Source: an uncultured bacterium
GTDB taxonomy: Bacteria > Cyanobacteriota > Vampirovibrionia > Gastranaerophilales > Gastranaerophilaceae
Direction: 5' to 3'
NCBI GenBank assembly: GCA_900554095.1
Contig: USGC01000076.1
Coordinates: forward strand, 1-8,015
Length of the DNA: 8,015 nt
The notes under the pieces are model-generated. The model was not told the origin of the DNA. It saw only the letters and a list, made by a program, of their open reading frames with translations, and did no database searches. A program made the position numbers and the translations under genes. Below are positions 6,498-8,015 of the stretch, in pieces. The number at the start of each line of letters is the position of its first letter. Within the stretch, counting starts at the first letter, position 1.

Positions 6498-6872
6498 ATG
6501 TCTAACGTAGAATCAATTTTAGAATCAATTGAAAAATTAACATTATTAGAAGCAGCTGAATTAGTTAAAGCAATGGAAGAAAAATTCGGCGTATCAGCAG
6601 CAGCACCGGTTGCAGTAGCAGCAGCTCCGGCAGCAGCAGGTGAAGCAGCAGCTGAAGAAGCTTCTGAAGTTTCAGTAATCTTGGCTTCAGCAGGCGCTAA
6701 CAAAATCGCTGTATTAAAAGAAGTTAGAGCTATCACAGGCTTAGGCTTGAAAGAAGCTAAAGACTTAGTTGACGGCGCTCCAAAACCTGTTAAAGAAGGC
6801 ATCAAAAAAGAAGATGCTGAAGCTATCAAAAAACAACTTGAAGCAGCTGGTGCTTCTGTTGAAATTAAATAG
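6498..6872 (+). CDS. rplL: 50S ribosomal protein L7/L12
   Basis: This is the multicopy stalk protein that contacts elongation and initiation GTPases. It has 124 residues, the normal length. The N-terminal dimerisation and L10-binding helices are at 1-32 (ESILESIEKLTLLEAAELV). A flexible hinge very rich in alanine spans about 33-57. The C-terminal factor-binding domain runs from about 58 to 124, with AGANKIAVLKEVRAITGLGL and KEAKDLVDGAPKPVKEGI. AAAGGAG (6485-6491), six bases before the ATG, is a strong ribosome binding site, as expected for a protein needed at several copies per ribosome. A hairpin terminator begins 18 bases after the stop, so rplJ-rplL forms a closed two-gene unit and rpoB is not downstream. 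Confidence 0.98.
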   Translation: MSNVESILESIEKLTLLEAAELVKAMEEKFGVSAAAPVAVAAAPAAAGEAAAEEASEVSVILASAGANKIAVLKEVRAITGLGLKEAKDLVDGAPKPVKEGIKKEDAEAIKKQLEAAGASVEIK

Positions 6873-6889
6873 TTGCAAATTAATTTTTC

Positions 6890-6920
6890 AAAGTCCTGTT
6901 ATTTATAGCAGGACTTTTTT
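6890..6920 (+). terminator. Intrinsic terminator of rplJ-rplL
   Basis: AAGTCCTG (6891-6898) pairs perfectly with CAGGACTT (6909-6916), and flanking A-T and G-T pairs extend the stem on both sides around an ATTTAT loop. The run of T at 6915-6920 follows directly. On the minus strand the same hairpin is followed by only a weak T stretch, so it may partly stop XRE transcripts too. The rest of 6921-6993 shows nothing I can call. Confidence 0.9.
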
Positions 6921-6993
6921 AATGTAAAAATTTGCACAACAAAAGCCAGCTCATACTTGAACAGTCTTTTAAAAGTTCATTCTCCAAACTTTT

Positions 6994-7218
6994 CTATATA
7001 ACAAAATTGAACAAATCTTGTATTTCGAGATCAAAGGCTTTAGCAATGTTATCAAGATTTTTAACAGTAATATTGCTTTCACCGCGTTCAACCATGCCAA
7101 TAAAGTTGCGGTTTAAATCAGCAAGTTCTGCTAAACGTTCTTGGGACATCTTCCTTTTTTGTCTCTCTACACGGATTTTTTGTCCTAATTTTTCAGTAAT
7201 ATTTGTACCATTTGCCAT
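6994..7218 (-). CDS. Small XRE-family helix-turn-helix transcriptional regulator
   Basis: This 74-residue protein is almost entirely one XRE/Cro-type DNA-binding domain. Residues 11-70 give the five-helix pattern, with the recognition unit MSQERLAELADLNRNFIGMV at 24-43 followed by ERGESNITVKNLDNIAKAF. There is no extra ligand or dimerisation domain. The sequence style (LNRNFIGMVERG, NITVKNLDNIAKA) resembles controller proteins of restriction-modification systems and other compact repressors, but no methyltransferase is visible. There is no Shine-Dalgarno before the ATG. A TATAAT on the minus strand at 7242-7237 would give a leader of only about 12 bases, so translation may be nearly leaderless, as for some controller proteins. 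It diverges from a strong plus-strand promoter flanked by repeats and a palindrome, which are plausible operators for it. Target genes are inferred only from position. Confidence 0.88.
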   Translation of the reverse strand: MANGTNITEKLGQKIRVERQKRKMSQERLAELADLNRNFIGMVERGESNITVKNLDNIAKAFDLEIQDLFNFVI

Positions 7219-7236
7219 GCTATTATTTTATAAACT

Positions 7237-7242
7237 ATTATA
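7237..7242 (-). promoter_or_regulatory. Putative -10 box of the XRE gene
   Basis: On the minus strand this reads TATAAT and abuts the -35 of the opposing promoter (7243-7248). Transcription would begin near 7230, 12 bases from the ATG. No good -35 at normal spacing is seen (CATAAT at 17 bases), so activity may depend on an activator or on the repeats. Confidence 0.4.
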
Positions 7243-7272
7243 TTGACATTCCACCTACTATTATGTTAATAT
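7243..7272 (+). promoter_or_regulatory. Strong rightward promoter of the intergenic RNA
   Basis: A perfect TTGACA (7243-7248) and TAATAT (7267-7272) are separated by 18 bases, with TGT directly before the -10, an extended element. This is one of the two best promoters in the window, yet no plus-strand gene follows. The predicted start is near 7279. Confidence 0.65.
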
Positions 7273-7286
7273 ATAAAGTATATTAA
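7266..7286. promoter_or_regulatory. Palindromic operator candidate over the -10 and start site
   Basis: TTAATATA (7266-7273) and TATATTAA (7279-7286) form a perfect 8-bp inverted repeat around TAAAG. It overlaps the rightward -10 and the predicted transcription start, the position of a repressor site. The adjacent XRE protein is the obvious candidate ligand. The same palindrome could alternatively fold partly in the RNA if transcription starts upstream. Confidence 0.5.
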
Positions 7287-7502
7287 TCAATTAGTACTTT
7301 TTCTAAAAAATAGTTGGAATTTAGCTAAATATATATGGCTATGAAAGATAAAAAAAACGTAATTTTAATAATTTATAAAGGTATTTCCTTTTCATAGCGA
7401 AGGAAATAATTGCGATGCAGTTCACAACTTTATCGCAAGTCTCTAGAGGTGAATGCTCCTTTTTTAACAATAAATAAAAAAGTCACCTCTTTTTTTTTTT
7501 TT
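7279..7502 (+). ncRNA. Putative structured small RNA of about 220 nt, family unknown
   Basis: This stretch of nearly 300 bases between two minus-strand genes has its own promoter, hairpins and terminator but no credible gene. Structures seen are: ATTTCCTT/AAGGAAAT with flanking T-A (7382-7390 with 7400-7408, loop TTCATAGCG); TTGCGAT/ATCGCAA (7410-7416 with 7432-7438) enclosing AGTT-CAC-AACT (7419-7429); and the terminator from 7445. The loop of the first hairpin is complementary to GCTATGAA upstream (7338-7345), so a pseudoknot or a switch between two folds is possible. ATTTAGCTAAAT at 7319-7330 is a perfect 12-base palindrome. I see no resemblance to tmRNA, RNase P RNA, the SRP apical motif or 6S RNA. 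It is antisense to any readthrough from the nuclease gene into XRE. Confidence 0.5.
7445..7502 (+). terminator. Intrinsic terminator of the intergenic RNA
   Basis: AGAGGTGA (7445-7452) pairs with TCACCTCT (7483-7490). An inner stem CTTTTTT/AAAAAAG (7459-7465 with 7476-7482) extends it, leaving ATGCTC as a bulge. Thirteen T residues follow (7490-7502). The T-run lies only on the plus-strand side, so it is oriented to stop rightward transcription, not the leftward nuclease gene. Confidence 0.8.
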
Positions 7503-7514
7503 GCTAATTTACAA

Positions 7515-8015
7515 CTAAAAAGGCATGCAAATTTTCTTGTATTCACAGTGTTTGCAGTTGTTAATGTTTAAATTTTCATCAAAGTTTTTTGTTTCAGTGA
7601 TGGCCTTACACTTTGACATAATAGCGTTTTCAAAAATGTCTCTTTGTGAATTAGAAAACTCAATTACATGATTTTTGTTGTTTTTTAAATCAATGTAAAC
7701 AAATTTTAATGAATTATATTGTTTTAAAATTTTGTCTGCACATATAAGGTAAACCATGGTCTGGAAATCGTATTCGGGATTTTGCGGGATTTGTCCGGTT
7801 TTGTAATCGAGGATAAAATAATCATCTCCATCTTTCATCAGAGCATCAAGACGCCCAAAAACCCAGTAATCGCCAACTTTAGAGGTGATATTGTATTCTG
7901 AATGCAGGCATTTTTTTGAGAAAAATTCATTGAATTTCAACTTTTCCCAAGCCTCTTTTTCTGCATTACTAAAGGCTGTTTCAAGTTTTGTAATGTTTGC
8001 TCCGCGCAAATAGTA
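7515..8015 (-). CDS. PD-(D/E)XK nuclease domain protein, C-terminal part (runs off the window)
   Basis: 166 residues are visible and the frame is open to the right edge, so the start is outside; the TTG at 8009 is only an internal Leu codon. Counting from the edge, the RecB/Cas4-like nuclease motifs are Glu40 (SEYNI), Asp57 (FGRLDAL), the DxK core at Asp70-Lys72 (ILDYKTG) and the FQTMVYL motif with Gln85 and Tyr89. The C-terminus has C154-x2-C157-x5-C163, and Cys36 lies before the motifs. One upstream cysteine plus CxxCx5C is the Fe-S pattern of Cas4 and AddB nucleases. Such enzymes cut or resect DNA in repair, recombination or defence. Whether this is a small stand-alone nuclease or the tail of a helicase-nuclease cannot be seen. 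No cas genes or CRISPR repeats are present. No minus-strand terminator follows it. Confidence 0.85.
   Translation of the reverse strand, partial: YYLRGANITKLETAFSNAEKEAWEKLKFNEFFSKKCLHSEYNITSKVGDYWVFGRLDALMKDGDDYFILDYKTGQIPQNPEYDFQTMVYLICADKILKQYNSLKFVYIDLKNNKNHVIEFSNSQRDIFENAIMSKCKAITETKNFDENLNINNCKHCEYKKICMPF

Larger units (their letters stand above)
7220..7272. repeat. CTATTAT direct repeats between the divergent promoters
   Basis: CTATTAT occurs at 7220-7226, 7235-7241 and 7258-7264. The last two copies extend to an imperfect 16-base repeat of form ACTATTATRTTRAYAT (7234-7249 and 7257-7272), spaced 23 bases start to start, about two helical turns. They cover the XRE -10 and both boxes of the rightward promoter, where a regulator would be expected to bind. 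AT-rich composition makes some repetition likely by chance. Confidence 0.5.

Noticed and set aside
6422..6829. Minus-strand alanine-rich reading frame opposite rplL.
   Set aside because: It is a by-product of the GCA/GCT-rich L7/L12 hinge read in reverse; rplL is certain.
6932..7246. Plus-strand reading frame across the XRE region.
   Set aside because: It is antisense to a clear XRE domain, has no ribosome site and no recognisable protein features.
7335..7397. A 20-codon reading frame (starts MAMKDKK, hydrophobic middle) inside the putative small RNA, possibly a tiny peptide or type I toxin.
   Set aside because: No Shine-Dalgarno lies at a useful distance, the peptide is shorter than typical toxins, and its ends fall within the complementary arms of the RNA structure. 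It cannot be excluded but is not supported.
7490..7502. The 13-T run as a sequencing or assembly artefact or a phase-variable tract.
   Set aside because: It directly follows a perfect hairpin stem and lies outside any coding frame, so a terminator explains it best; its exact length may still be uncertain.
7219..7514. CRISPR array, tracrRNA or retron element near the Cas4-like nuclease.
   Set aside because: There are no regularly spaced repeats with spacers, no cas9 or reverse transcriptase gene and no anti-repeat; the short CTATTAT units are operator-sized.

Overview
The window looks like chromosomal DNA of a low-GC, AT-rich bacterium. The best guess is the gut lineage of non-photosynthetic cyanobacterial relatives (Gastranaerophilales, also called Melainabacteria or Vampirovibrionia). 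This is inferred from three things: the prepilin style (GFTLAEVLITLGIIGVVAAM leader, C-terminal LDGWEIKDDYPW), a YvcK protein with an N-terminal membrane anchor, and general codon use. It was not tested by any search.

Layout. Positions 10-789 encode a type IV prepilin-like protein. A promoter near 838 then opens a tight plus-strand cluster. It contains a LamB/YcsF (PxpA-like) protein (878-1681), a membrane-anchored YvcK/CofD-like protein (1704-3056) and panB (3053-3853), whose ATG overlaps the yvcK stop. panC (3911-4771) follows behind its own extended -10 promoter. 13 bases later comes a two-helix membrane protein of unknown function (4785-5705) whose soluble part resembles a degenerate class III nucleotide cyclase domain. 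PanB and PanC supply two of the steps to pantothenate and so coenzyme A. YvcK-family proteins link carbon metabolism to cell-wall precursor supply.

A strong promoter at 5713-5741 starts a leader of about 175 nt with long-range pairing (an L10-type autoregulatory leader by position). It is followed by rplJ and rplL, closed by an intrinsic terminator at 6890-6920. The usual neighbours rplK-rplA and rpoB are not adjacent.

The right end is the least ordinary part. A small XRE regulator (6994-7218, minus strand) diverges from a strong plus-strand promoter covered by a perfect palindrome and by repeated CTATTAT units. That promoter drives about 220 nt with no convincing gene but several hairpins and an intrinsic terminator ending in 13 T (7279-7502). 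This looks like an uncharacterised small RNA. To its right is the C-terminal part of a PD-(D/E)XK nuclease with a Cas4/AddB-like cysteine pattern, on the minus strand and running off the window.
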